From assembly GCA_002690875.1 (NCBI GenBank), contig NZGH01000056.1, positions 1,655-27,267 of the forward strand: a stretch of DNA of 25,613 nt. Reading direction: 5' to 3'. Positions 1 to 7,398 of this stretch are shown here, piece by piece. A model generated the notes under the pieces. It saw nothing but the letters and a program-made list of their open reading frames with translations, did no database searches and was not told the origin of the DNA. The stretch comes from Rickettsiales bacterium. GTDB lineage: Bacteria > Pseudomonadota > Alphaproteobacteria > TMED127. The translations under genes were made by a program, and so were the position numbers. Within the stretch, counting starts at the first letter, position 1; each line of letters starts with the position of its first letter.

Positions 1-224
1 AGAGATTTAATAAGCGACTCATAATTATCGTTACTTTTTCTTTTAACATAGCTCAAAAGTCTTTTTCGCTTCCCAACTAATTTCATTAAACCTCTTCTTG
101 TGTTTTCATCTTTTTTGTTAAGCTTTAGATGCTCAGTTAAATTTTTTATTCTATTGGTAAACAGAGTGATTTGAAATTCACTTCCACCAACATGTTTATT
201 TTTCTTCTCGTCTTTACTTGCCAC
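1..224 (-). CDS. rpsO: Ribosomal protein S15 (partial, C-terminus beyond window)
   Basis: Small-subunit protein that binds 16S rRNA early in assembly. I translated this short ORF directly: 74 full codons are visible and the reading frame runs off the left edge. The S15 core is clear, with TRRGLMKLVGKRKRLLSYV (residues 42-60) matching the conserved SRRGL-LV--RR-LL-Y block. The rRNA-contact residues equivalent to E. coli His41 and Asp48 are present as H32 and D39, and Ser51 is Thr42. I chose the GTG start at 224-222 because GAAAGGA lies 9 bases upstream; the in-frame TTG at 233-231 abuts that site and is less likely. With this start, about ten residues of the usual first helix are missing and the usual GSPEVQ reads GGSEFQ. 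The gene starts 14 bases after truB, in the standard infB-rbfA-truB-rpsO order. Confidence 0.93.
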   Translation of the reverse strand, partial: MASKDEKKNKHVGGSEFQITLFTNRIKNLTEHLKLNKKDENTRRGLMKLVGKRKRLLSYVKRKSNDNYESLIKS

Positions 225-238
225 AATATTCAATCCTT

Positions 239-1138
239 TCAAACAACAAGATTATTTAATAAATTCTTTGGATAAAAATTACCATTCTTTAAGTACCCTA
301 CTGCAACTAATTCGTTTTTAAACTTTGCAAATGCAAGATCACCATAAGGGTCTGTAATTTTACTCATTTCAACAGGCCTTCCATTTAATATAAGAGCAAA
401 CTCATTCATATCCAAATGAATCTCGTTAAATTCCTTAAAAACCTTTTCAATTGGTTTTAAAACACTTAAAAAACACTCAATATGCACTAAACTCAATAAA
501 TAATCTAGTGAAATAAGTTTTTTATCCAAATTTCCAAACCCAACACGTCTCAATGAAGAAACTAAACCAAATGTATTTAAAGCTTTAGCCATATCCTCTG
601 CTAAACTTCTAATGTATGTGCCCGAGCTACATTTAATGTAAAAAAAAGTTTTGGACTCTGAAATTTGATTAATAATTTTAAGATCTGAAATCTTTTTTTT
701 TTCTTTTGTTAAATCAATATGTATTTTTTTTCGAGCAAATTCATAAGCCTTCTTTCCATTTACTTTTTTAGATGAAAATTTATGTGGAACTTGATAGTAG
801 TCTCCAATAAATTTTTTAACAGTATTTTTAATTTGTTCTGATGAGGGATAAATTTTATTATATTTTTTTATTTCACCCTCAAGATCACCAGTCGATGAAT
901 GCATGCCCCAGGTAACTTCAAAAACATACTCTTTGTCACAGTCAGATAAATACTTTATTGTTTTTGTAGACTTTCCTAACGCAATTGGAAGAAACCCAGA
1001 TGCAAGCGGGTCTAAAGTACCCACATAACCAGCTTTACAATTATGAAAAATTTTTTTTACTTTTTGTAATGCTTTATTAGAGGAAATCCCTATTGGTTTA
1101 TCTAAAAAGATCCATCCGTTAATATTATTTTCATTCAT
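239..1138 (-). CDS. truB: tRNA pseudouridine-55 synthase TruB
   Basis: Converts U55 of the tRNA T-loop to pseudouridine. The protein has 299 residues, normal for the family. The catalytic motif GYVGTLDPLASG is at residues 37-48, so the nucleophile is Asp43. The N-terminal GWIFLDKPIGISS matches the KP-G-SS motif of TruB. YIRSLAEDMAKAL in the middle matches the conserved Y-R-L--DLG region, and a short PUA-like C-terminal segment contains LILNGRPV. ATG start; 18 bases after the rbfA stop, so very likely co-transcribed with infB and rbfA. No unusual features apart from AT-driven lysine, asparagine and isoleucine enrichment. Confidence 0.97.
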   Translation of the reverse strand: MNENNINGWIFLDKPIGISSNKALQKVKKIFHNCKAGYVGTLDPLASGFLPIALGKSTKTIKYLSDCDKEYVFEVTWGMHSSTGDLEGEIKKYNKIYPSSEQIKNTVKKFIGDYYQVPHKFSSKKVNGKKAYEFARKKIHIDLTKEKKKISDLKIINQISESKTFFYIKCSSGTYIRSLAEDMAKALNTFGLVSSLRRVGFGNLDKKLISLDYLLSLVHIECFLSVLKPIEKVFKEFNEIHLDMNEFALILNGRPVEMSKITDPYGDLAFAKFKNELVAVGYLKNGNFYPKNLLNNLVV

Positions 1139-1156
1139 AATAATTACTTAATATCT

Positions 1157-1546
1157 TTATAGACCATCAATAATTTTATCAATTTCAAAAGATTGTTTTC
1201 TTAAATAATCAAATCGAAATTTTAATTTAGGGGTATATCGTAGAAAAATTTTTTCGGAAAATTCTTTTTTTATCTTTATTAAATTATCATCAATTAATCC
1301 TAAAGATTCGCTTTCACTTAATTTATTTTTTTTTGAAAAGTTAGTTAAAAAAACAGTGGCTATTTTTCCATCTTTTGAAAGTGCAACCTCATCAATAAAA
1401 ATCAGGAGGTTATTTCCTTCATCATCTCTAAAGTCTTGATTCAAAAAAATCTCACCTAATGTTTTTTTAATGAGCTGAGTTAATTTTTCAAATCTAGAAT
1501 TTTTTTTTGGAATTTTAAATAGCTTAAAATCATTTTGCTTTATCAT
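1157..1546 (-). CDS. rbfA: Ribosome-binding factor A
   Basis: Late 30S maturation factor with a KH-type fold that binds near the 5' end of 16S rRNA. It has 129 residues, within the family range. The C-terminal RYTPKLKFRFD (103-113) is the family motif R--P-L-F--D, and the N-terminal segment RFEKLTQLIKKTLGEIF fits the usual first helix. The ATG at 1546-1544 lies inside the 3' end of infB, giving a 17-base overlap in another frame, so translation is probably coupled to IF2 synthesis. The position between infB and truB agrees with the assignment. Confidence 0.93.
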   Translation of the reverse strand: MIKQNDFKLFKIPKKNSRFEKLTQLIKKTLGEIFLNQDFRDDEGNNLLIFIDEVALSKDGKIATVFLTNFSKKNKLSESESLGLIDDNLIKIKKEFSEKIFLRYTPKLKFRFDYLRKQSFEIDKIIDGL

Positions 1547-3896
1547 TGCTGACTCTTAAGTAAAATTCTAATTTATCATTTTCTTGAATTTCATTAAATT
1601 TATAAAGCCCTATTCCACACTCTAACCCTGACGAAACTTCCTTAACCTCATTCTTTTCTCTCCTTAAACTTTGAATATCGACCTCGCTAATTAACTTTTC
1701 TTCTCTAAAGATTTTTACTGCTGATTTTGTCGTAACCTTACCTTCATCAATTGAGCATCCTGCAACTTTTGAGGAATCTGACATTTCAAAAATTTTTTTT
1801 ATTGTGCCTTTACCAACAAGTTCTTCTTTAAAGTCCAACTCAAATATTCCGTCTATTATTTTTTGAGCCTCATCAATAACTTCGTAGATTATGCTGAAAT
1901 ATTTAATAGATATTTTTTCTCTTTTTGACAAATTTTTTGCTTGAACATTTGCTTTAACGTTAAAACCAAAAATTCTTGCCGCAGAAGCTGTAGCTAGAGT
2001 AACATCTGATTCATTAATCTCACCAACACCAGAATGAACTATTTTAATTTCAACTTTTTCAGAATTCATTTTTTTTAAGCTTTGTTCAATTGCTTCTTTT
2101 GATCCATGAACATCTGTTTTTATAATTACTGAAATAAAAACTTTTTGTTCTTCTGAACTGTTTTGTAACATTTGATCAATAGACACCCTTTTTACAGTTG
2201 AATTTTCTTCAATTCTTTTCATTCTTGACCTATATTGAGTAACTTCTCTTGCCCTTGCCTCGCTTTCGACAACAACTAATTTTTCACCTGATTCTGGAGC
2301 ACCTGATAAACCCACTACTTCAACGGGGTAACTCGGCAAAGCCATTTGTAGTCGCTTTCCCTCGTCGTTATATAAAGCTCGTACTTTTCCCCATTCTTTT
2401 CCTACAACAACTACATCTCCAACGTTTAACGTTCCTTTTTCTATAAGAATAGAGACAACTGTACCCTTTCCTTTTTCAATTTTTGACTCGATCACTGACC
2501 CTTCAGCCGATCTATTAGGGTTTGATTTTAACTCCATCATTTCTGCTTGTAGTTGAATAGCATCTAAAAGTTCATCTAGCCCCTCTTTAGTTTTAGCTGA
2601 TACATTTACAAAAACACTTTCTCCACCCATTTTTTCGCTTATTATTTCATGCTTCATCAGGTCGTTCTCAACTTTTTGAGGATTAGCTGTGTCAAGATCA
2701 ATTTTATTAATTGCAACAATTATAGGACACTTAGATGCTTTTGCATGACTTATCGCTTCTATTGTTTGTTCATTAACACTATCATCTCCTGCAACTACTA
2801 ATATAATTATATCAGTAATATTTGAACCTCTAGCTCGCATTTGACTGAATGCTGCATGACCAGGAGTATCGATAAAAGTAATCTTTTTTTCTTTATTCTC
2901 TACTATATAAGAACCTATATGTTGTGTAATTCCTCCTGCCTCCGTCGATGCAACTTTTTTTTGTCGAATTGCATCAAGAATTGATGTTTTTCCATGGTCG
3001 ACATGACCCATAATAGTAACTACTGGTGGTCTAAATACTAAATCCTTATCCGTATCCTCTTTACCATCTAAACCTAGCTCTACATCAGATTCACTTACTC
3101 TTTTTGGGATATGACCTAACTCAATAACTAAAAGCTCCGCTGTATCACCATCAATTGTCTCATTTATTGTACTCATTACTCCCAACTTCATGAGCATTTT
3201 TATGAGAGTTGATGACTTCTCAGCCATTCTTGATGCTAACTCACCAACACCTATTAAATCTGGGATAATGATTTCTTTTTTCTTTCTTTCTTTGTTTTCT
3301 AAAACTTCTTTGTTTTCTAAATTATTAAGATTCCTTAATTTAGCTTTTTCTCTTGCTCGCCTAACTGCTGCTAGGGACCTCACTTTTTCATTTTCGTCGT
3401 TGAGAGCCTCAGAAATCGTTAACTTTCCTTGTCTTCTATTTTCGAAACTTTTAGGAACCTTTGCAAATTTTTGAGATTTAAACTTTTCCTCTTTATCATT
3501 TTGAGGGCCAGGAAAATTTGGTCTATCGTTTTGGTTATTCGGAAATTTTTTTGGACTTTTTTTATCTGGTTGTTCGAGCTTTTCTATTTTCTTTTCATGA
3601 CTTGCTTTATCATTGTTATTTCTTTTAAAACTACTGTCAGTTTTTTTAATATCTTTTTGGTTATCTATTTTTTCATGCTTAATTTTATTTTCAGAATCAT
3701 CCTCTTCTTTAAATACCTTTTTAGCTAAGTCAGTATTTTCATTTAAACCTCGAAGGACTCTTTTTTTTTTTATCTCAACAGATACAGATCTTGTTCTTCC
3801 ATGAGAAAAACTCTGCTTGATTTGCCCAACATTAAATGTTTTTTTAAGCTGAAGCTTTCCTGAATTTTCTGTTTTTTTATCTTTATTTTCTTCCAT
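1530..3896 (-). CDS. infB: Translation initiation factor IF-2
   Basis: GTPase that places initiator tRNA on the 30S subunit and promotes subunit joining. It has 788 residues. A charged, disordered, Lys/Asn-rich N-terminal part (1-210) is followed by an IF2_N-like segment (211-270) and the G domain. The G motifs are all intact: GHVDHGKT (297-304), GGITQHIG (321-328), DTPGH (343-347), NKID (397-400) and SAKT (433-436). Domains II, III and the tRNA-binding C-terminal domain follow, ending in the expected GLECGIGL-F segment. A run of 11 A/T lies inside the N-terminal coding part (EIKKKRVLRG). The start follows the nusA stop after a single base, so the ylxR gene often found between them is absent. 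Confidence 0.98.
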   Translation of the reverse strand: MEENKDKKTENSGKLQLKKTFNVGQIKQSFSHGRTRSVSVEIKKKRVLRGLNENTDLAKKVFKEEDDSENKIKHEKIDNQKDIKKTDSSFKRNNNDKASHEKKIEKLEQPDKKSPKKFPNNQNDRPNFPGPQNDKEEKFKSQKFAKVPKSFENRRQGKLTISEALNDENEKVRSLAAVRRAREKAKLRNLNNLENKEVLENKERKKKEIIIPDLIGVGELASRMAEKSSTLIKMLMKLGVMSTINETIDGDTAELLVIELGHIPKRVSESDVELGLDGKEDTDKDLVFRPPVVTIMGHVDHGKTSILDAIRQKKVASTEAGGITQHIGSYIVENKEKKITFIDTPGHAAFSQMRARGSNITDIIILVVAGDDSVNEQTIEAISHAKASKCPIIVAINKIDLDTANPQKVENDLMKHEIISEKMGGESVFVNVSAKTKEGLDELLDAIQLQAEMMELKSNPNRSAEGSVIESKIEKGKGTVVSILIEKGTLNVGDVVVVGKEWGKVRALYNDEGKRLQMALPSYPVEVVGLSGAPESGEKLVVVESEARAREVTQYRSRMKRIEENSTVKRVSIDQMLQNSSEEQKVFISVIIKTDVHGSKEAIEQSLKKMNSEKVEIKIVHSGVGEINESDVTLATASAARIFGFNVKANVQAKNLSKREKISIKYFSIIYEVIDEAQKIIDGIFELDFKEELVGKGTIKKIFEMSDSSKVAGCSIDEGKVTTKSAVKIFREEKLISEVDIQSLRREKNEVKEVSSGLECGIGLYKFNEIQENDKLEFYLRVSNDKAK

Positions 3897-3897
3897 T

Positions 3898-5442
3898 TTA
3901 ATCTTTAAACCAGTGTTCTCTTGACTCTAAAATTATCTGATCTGCAATGTTACTTTCTAGTTCAGTTAATATATCAATCAATTCATCACTAGATAAATCG
4001 GCAAGTTGATCTCTTGTGATTATTTCATTTTCTTTTAATTTCATGAGTTGACTTGTAGTTAATGTATTATGGTTTAATAAAAAATCTTCAACTCCAGCTA
4101 ACTTTAATGCCTCTAAATCTTCTTTTTTAATTTTTTCTATAAAATTATTAGCTCTACTAATAAGTTCTTTAGCAAGTTCCTCATCGAAACCCTCAATTGA
4201 AGCAAGCTCATCTGTCGATACCATTGCTACCTCATCAATTGATGAAAAACCTTCAGTAACTAAAAGATGTGCGATTACCTCATCAACATCCAAATTATCA
4301 ATAAAGCCCTGTGATAAATTTTTAAACTCTTCGCTTCTTTTTTCTGATTCCTGGGAGGTAGTAAGAATGTCAATGCTCCATCCTGATAAAGAACTAGCTA
4401 AACGAACATTTTGTCCTTTTCTTCCAATAGCAAGACTAAGTTGTTCGTCAGGAACAATTACATCAATTTTTTTTAAATCTTCTTCAATTACAACTTTTTC
4501 TACCTCTGCAGGACCTAATGCATTGACTATAAAGGTTGCAATATCTTCTGACCATAAAACTATATCAATCTTCTCGCCTTGTAGCTCGTTAACTACAGCT
4601 TGAACTCTACTACCTCTCATACCAACACACGCTCCTACTGGGTCAATGCTTTTTTCTTTGGTAAAAACAGCTATTTTTGCCCTGCTTCCTGGGTCACGAG
4701 CCACAGATTTGACTTCAATTATTCCATCATAAATCTCTGGAACTTCCTGTTCAAAAAGTTTTACAAGGAAACTATTATGTGCCCTTGATAAAAAGATTTG
4801 AGGTCCTTTAAGATCAAATTTTACTTCTGTGATAAAAGCTCTTATTCTATCCGATCTTCTAAAAATTTCTCTGTTCAAAAGCTCATCTTTTTTCAAAATT
4901 GCTTCACCTTTGCCTAAATCTACAATTAAGTTTCCAAATTCTACTCTTTTGACAACTCCATTAACTATTTCACCAACTTTATCTTTAAATTCATTAAACT
5001 GAACTACACGCTCTGCCTCTTTCACTTTTTGAAAGATTACATGTTTTGCGGTTTGGACAGCAATACGACCAAAATCTAAAGGAGGTAGCTCCTCTACAAG
5101 AAATTCTCCAATTTTCAGTTTATTTTTTTCTTTGGGTAGGTCAGTTAGTAATACTTTATTATTATTTTCATTATTATTTTCATTATTATTTTCTTCAGAC
5201 TCAAGGTCTTCTAAACTTTCGACAACTTCTCTATATCTAAACAAACCAATGTAGCCTGATTCTTTATCTATTTCAGCTCTAATATCTAGTTCATATCCAT
5301 ATTTCGTTCTTCCAGCTTTTGCTATTGCAACTTCCATAGCTTCCAAGACTTCTTCGGCACTTATTCCCTTCTCCTTTGCAATTGTTTTTGCAACATCTAA
5401 AATTTCAAGGTTTTTGCCTATTATGGCTTCATTTTTTTCCAA
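3898..5442 (-). CDS. nusA: Transcription termination/antitermination protein NusA
   Basis: Binds RNA polymerase and nascent RNA and modulates pausing, termination and antitermination. The 514 residues hold the N-terminal polymerase-binding domain (about 10-150), S1 domain (about 154-220), KH1 with GACVGMRGSRV (270-280), KH2 with AIGRKGQNVRLAS (338-350), and two acidic C-terminal repeats (about 376-440 and 447-505), as in proteobacteria. The start is TTG at 5442-5440, supported by AAGGAAAG about 6 bases upstream and by alignment with the normal N-terminus; no in-frame ATG is nearby. Residues 84-95 are a low-complexity insert made of three NNNE units. No rimP precedes the gene; instead an 86-base gap separates it from trmB. 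Confidence 0.97.
   Translation of the reverse strand: MEKNEAIIGKNLEILDVAKTIAKEKGISAEEVLEAMEVAIAKAGRTKYGYELDIRAEIDKESGYIGLFRYREVVESLEDLESEENNNENNNENNNKVLLTDLPKEKNKLKIGEFLVEELPPLDFGRIAVQTAKHVIFQKVKEAERVVQFNEFKDKVGEIVNGVVKRVEFGNLIVDLGKGEAILKKDELLNREIFRRSDRIRAFITEVKFDLKGPQIFLSRAHNSFLVKLFEQEVPEIYDGIIEVKSVARDPGSRAKIAVFTKEKSIDPVGACVGMRGSRVQAVVNELQGEKIDIVLWSEDIATFIVNALGPAEVEKVVIEEDLKKIDVIVPDEQLSLAIGRKGQNVRLASSLSGWSIDILTTSQESEKRSEEFKNLSQGFIDNLDVDEVIAHLLVTEGFSSIDEVAMVSTDELASIEGFDEELAKELISRANNFIEKIKKEDLEALKLAGVEDFLLNHNTLTTSQLMKLKENEIITRDQLADLSSDELIDILTELESNIADQIILESREHWFKD
5158..5193 (-). repeat. Three perfect 12-bp tandem repeats inside nusA
   Basis: The unit attattattttc (plus-strand reading) occurs three times without a mismatch at 5158-5169, 5170-5181 and 5182-5193. 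In the nusA frame it encodes alternating Asn and Glu as (NNNE)3, in the N-terminal domain before the S1 domain. The 12-bp unit keeps the frame, so copy number can change without breaking the gene. Confidence 0.9.
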
Positions 5443-5528
5443 TTTTTCTTTCCTTAATATTTACAAATTCTACTTTATAAATATTTATGGTTAATTCATA
5501 CCAATACTTTGAATAAACTTAAATGTTT
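5443..5528 (-). promoter_or_regulatory. 86-bp gap upstream of nusA; ribosome-binding site and possible promoter
   Basis: This is the second longest gap in the window and the only real break between trmB and nusA, so a promoter for nusA-infB-rbfA-truB-rpsO may lie here. The ribosome-binding site AAGGAAAG is clear just before the TTG start. TTGGTA (5504-5499) with a weak TTTATA 17 bases downstream is the best promoter-like pair I see, but its -10 fit is poor. There is no hairpin with a T-run, and no room for rimP. Confidence 0.3.
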
Positions 5529-6203
5529 TTAAAAAAATTTTTTAAGATTTTTTTTTTCAAAAAGTAAAAAATATACTTCTTTATTACTTTTTTTGGCCTT
5601 CGTGTAGTATTTAGTCAAAGGAATACCAAAATTAGCTTCAACTTCATAATTAATCACTTCAGTTGAAAGTTTGAAATGTTTACTTTTATAGAACTCGTAA
5701 AGAATCTGATTTAAATAGTCATGATGGTCAGTTGCGATAATTATTTTTGTTTTATCAAAAGTTATTGATTCTAAAAGATTAACAAATTCAGAATTAATTA
5801 ACCTTCTTTTATTGTGTCTCTTTTTTGGCCATGGGTCAGGAAATAAAATTATTATTTTTTTAAAAGTGATACCTTTTAAAAAGACAAACAATTCTAAAAA
5901 ATCTAGACTGGTAAAAAAAAGATTTTTTAAACCGTGAATTTTGATATCTTTTCTTAGGTTAAACGAACCACTTAAATATGGATCGCAACCTAAAAATAAA
6001 TCTTTTTTTTTTTTTTTTGACTGAGCAAAAATATTTTCTCCTCCACCAAAACCAATCTCTAAATTTAAAGTATCAAAATTTTTTATATAGGTTTTAAATC
6101 TTTTTAATTTGTTTTTATCAAGAAAAAACTCAAAGTCACTTAGGTTTTTTAGTTGATCGTTTTTGATGTTCCTAGGATGTCGTCTTCCATAGAAATTGAG
6201 CAT
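5529..6203 (-). CDS. trmB: tRNA (guanine-N7-)-methyltransferase
   Basis: Methylates N7 of G46 in the tRNA variable loop using S-adenosylmethionine. It has 224 residues with a Rossmann fold. The N-terminal FYGRRHPRNI matches the family's YGRR-G/P-R opening, LEIGFGGGENIF (48-59) is the SAM-binding glycine motif, and FPDPWPKKRHNKRRL (from residue 121) is the TrmB signature with its tRNA-binding basic stretch. The start codon shares one base with the metK stop (TAATG), which indicates translational coupling. A run of 16 A/T at 6003-6018 encodes five lysines in a row and stays in frame. Confidence 0.96.
   Translation of the reverse strand: MLNFYGRRHPRNIKNDQLKNLSDFEFFLDKNKLKRFKTYIKNFDTLNLEIGFGGGENIFAQSKKKKKDLFLGCDPYLSGSFNLRKDIKIHGLKNLFFTSLDFLELFVFLKGITFKKIIILFPDPWPKKRHNKRRLINSEFVNLLESITFDKTKIIIATDHHDYLNQILYEFYKSKHFKLSTEVINYEVEANFGIPLTKYYTKAKKSNKEVYFLLFEKKNLKKFF
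6003..6018. repeat. 16-base A/T homopolymer inside trmB
   Basis: Sixteen consecutive T on the plus strand (A in the mRNA), bounded by c6002 and g6019. It encodes five consecutive lysines of TrmB (63-67) directly before DLFLGCD. The frame on both sides is correct. A tract this long is prone to polymerase slippage and to sequencing error. Confidence 0.85.
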
Positions 6204-7387
6204 TAGAAATTTTTTTTAAATAGGTCTAAACTTGACAATGATTCCCAAGTAAAAGTTCCTTTAGATTGATCATATTCTCTTCCGAAGTGTCCATATGATG
6301 CTGTCTCGGCATAAATTGGTCTGTCAAGTTTTAAAAAAGACTTAATACCGAAAGGTGTTAAATCAAAGTTAGTTTTAATAATATCTATTAACTTTGTCGC
6401 CTTAGAGTTTTTTTCCTTGTCAATTTGAACAAAAATTGAAATCGGTTCTGAAACACCAATAGCATAGGATAGTTGAATCAAACATTTTCTTGAAGCTCCA
6501 CTAGCTACAATATTTTTTGCTAAGTATCTTGCCATATAAGCCGCTGATCTATCAACTTTTGTGTAATCCTTTCCTGAAAATGCGCCTCCACCATGAGGGG
6601 CAGCTCCGCCATATGTATCAACAATTATCTTTCTTCCAGTTAAGCCAGCATCACCATCAGGACCACCAATTACAAATCTACCAGTTGGGTTTGTTAGAAT
6701 TTTTTTCTCTGAAGGTAGGATCACATTTGGGATAGATTCTTGAATTATTTCTAAAATCTTTTTTCTAATTTCATCATTACTAGCCGAATCTAAGTGCTGG
6801 CTAGATACAACAATGGAACTTATTTTTTCAGGTATATTGTTTTTATAAATAACGCTCACTTGACTTTTAGAGTCTGGTCCAAAGAAAGAATCATTTTTGT
6901 GACGATAATCTGCAAGTGTTTTTAATATTTTATGACTGTAATCTATTGGTGCAGGCATGAAGCTATCTGTCTCATCACATGCGTAACCAAACATTATACC
7001 CTGATCACCAGCACCGTAAAGTTCTGCTGACTCATCTTTATCCACTCCTTGTGATATATCTGTTGACTGATCGTGAAGTAAATTTTCTATTTTTAAATCT
7101 TTCCAGTGGAATCCATCTTGCTCATATCCAATTTCCTTAACTTTTTTTCTAACAGCCTCATCAATTGAGCTTTCACTAATTTCATCTTTTTTTTTTTTTA
7201 AATTTATTTCTCCAGCAAGAACTATTTTATTAGTGGTTGCCAAAGTTTCACATGCTACTCTTGAGTTGTTATCTTTTTCCATAAATAGGTCAAGAATAGT
7301 GTCAGATATTTGGTCACAAACTTTATCTGGGTGACCTTCTGAGACAGACTCACTTGTAAATTCAAAATCTTCTATGATATCTTTCAT
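6203..7387 (-). CDS. metK: S-adenosylmethionine synthetase
   Basis: Makes S-adenosylmethionine from methionine and ATP. The 394 residues are close to the usual 384-400. ATP and metal motifs are intact: SEGHPDKVCDQISD (16-29), GAGDQGIMFGYA (125-136), GGPDGDAGLTGRK (241-253) and GGGAFSGKD (266-274). It lies 11 bases after lnt and overlaps trmB by one base, so it is read inside the long fur-to-trmB unit. The 11-base gap leaves no space for a SAM riboswitch, and the xre-type regulator often placed between lnt and metK in alphaproteobacteria is absent. A 13-base A/T run (7187-7199) encodes KKKK at 64-67. A product of this unit feeds TrmB and MiaB. Confidence 0.98.
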   Translation of the reverse strand: MKDIIEDFEFTSESVSEGHPDKVCDQISDTILDLFMEKDNNSRVACETLATTNKIVLAGEINLKKKKDEISESSIDEAVRKKVKEIGYEQDGFHWKDLKIENLLHDQSTDISQGVDKDESAELYGAGDQGIMFGYACDETDSFMPAPIDYSHKILKTLADYRHKNDSFFGPDSKSQVSVIYKNNIPEKISSIVVSSQHLDSASNDEIRKKILEIIQESIPNVILPSEKKILTNPTGRFVIGGPDGDAGLTGRKIIVDTYGGAAPHGGGAFSGKDYTKVDRSAAYMARYLAKNIVASGASRKCLIQLSYAIGVSEPISIFVQIDKEKNSKATKLIDIIKTNFDLTPFGIKSFLKLDRPIYAETASYGHFGREYDQSKGTFTWESLSSLDLFKKNF

Positions 7388-7398
7388 TTATTTAGAAG

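Noticed and set aside
2249..4788. Several plus-strand ORFs of 60-100 codons opposite infB and nusA
   Set aside because: They lie fully antisense to strongly conserved genes, have no recognisable motif or ribosome-binding site, and have the composition expected of shadow frames.
7388..7398. A SAM riboswitch upstream of metK
   Set aside because: Only 11 bases separate lnt from metK, so there is no space for a known SAM riboswitch.
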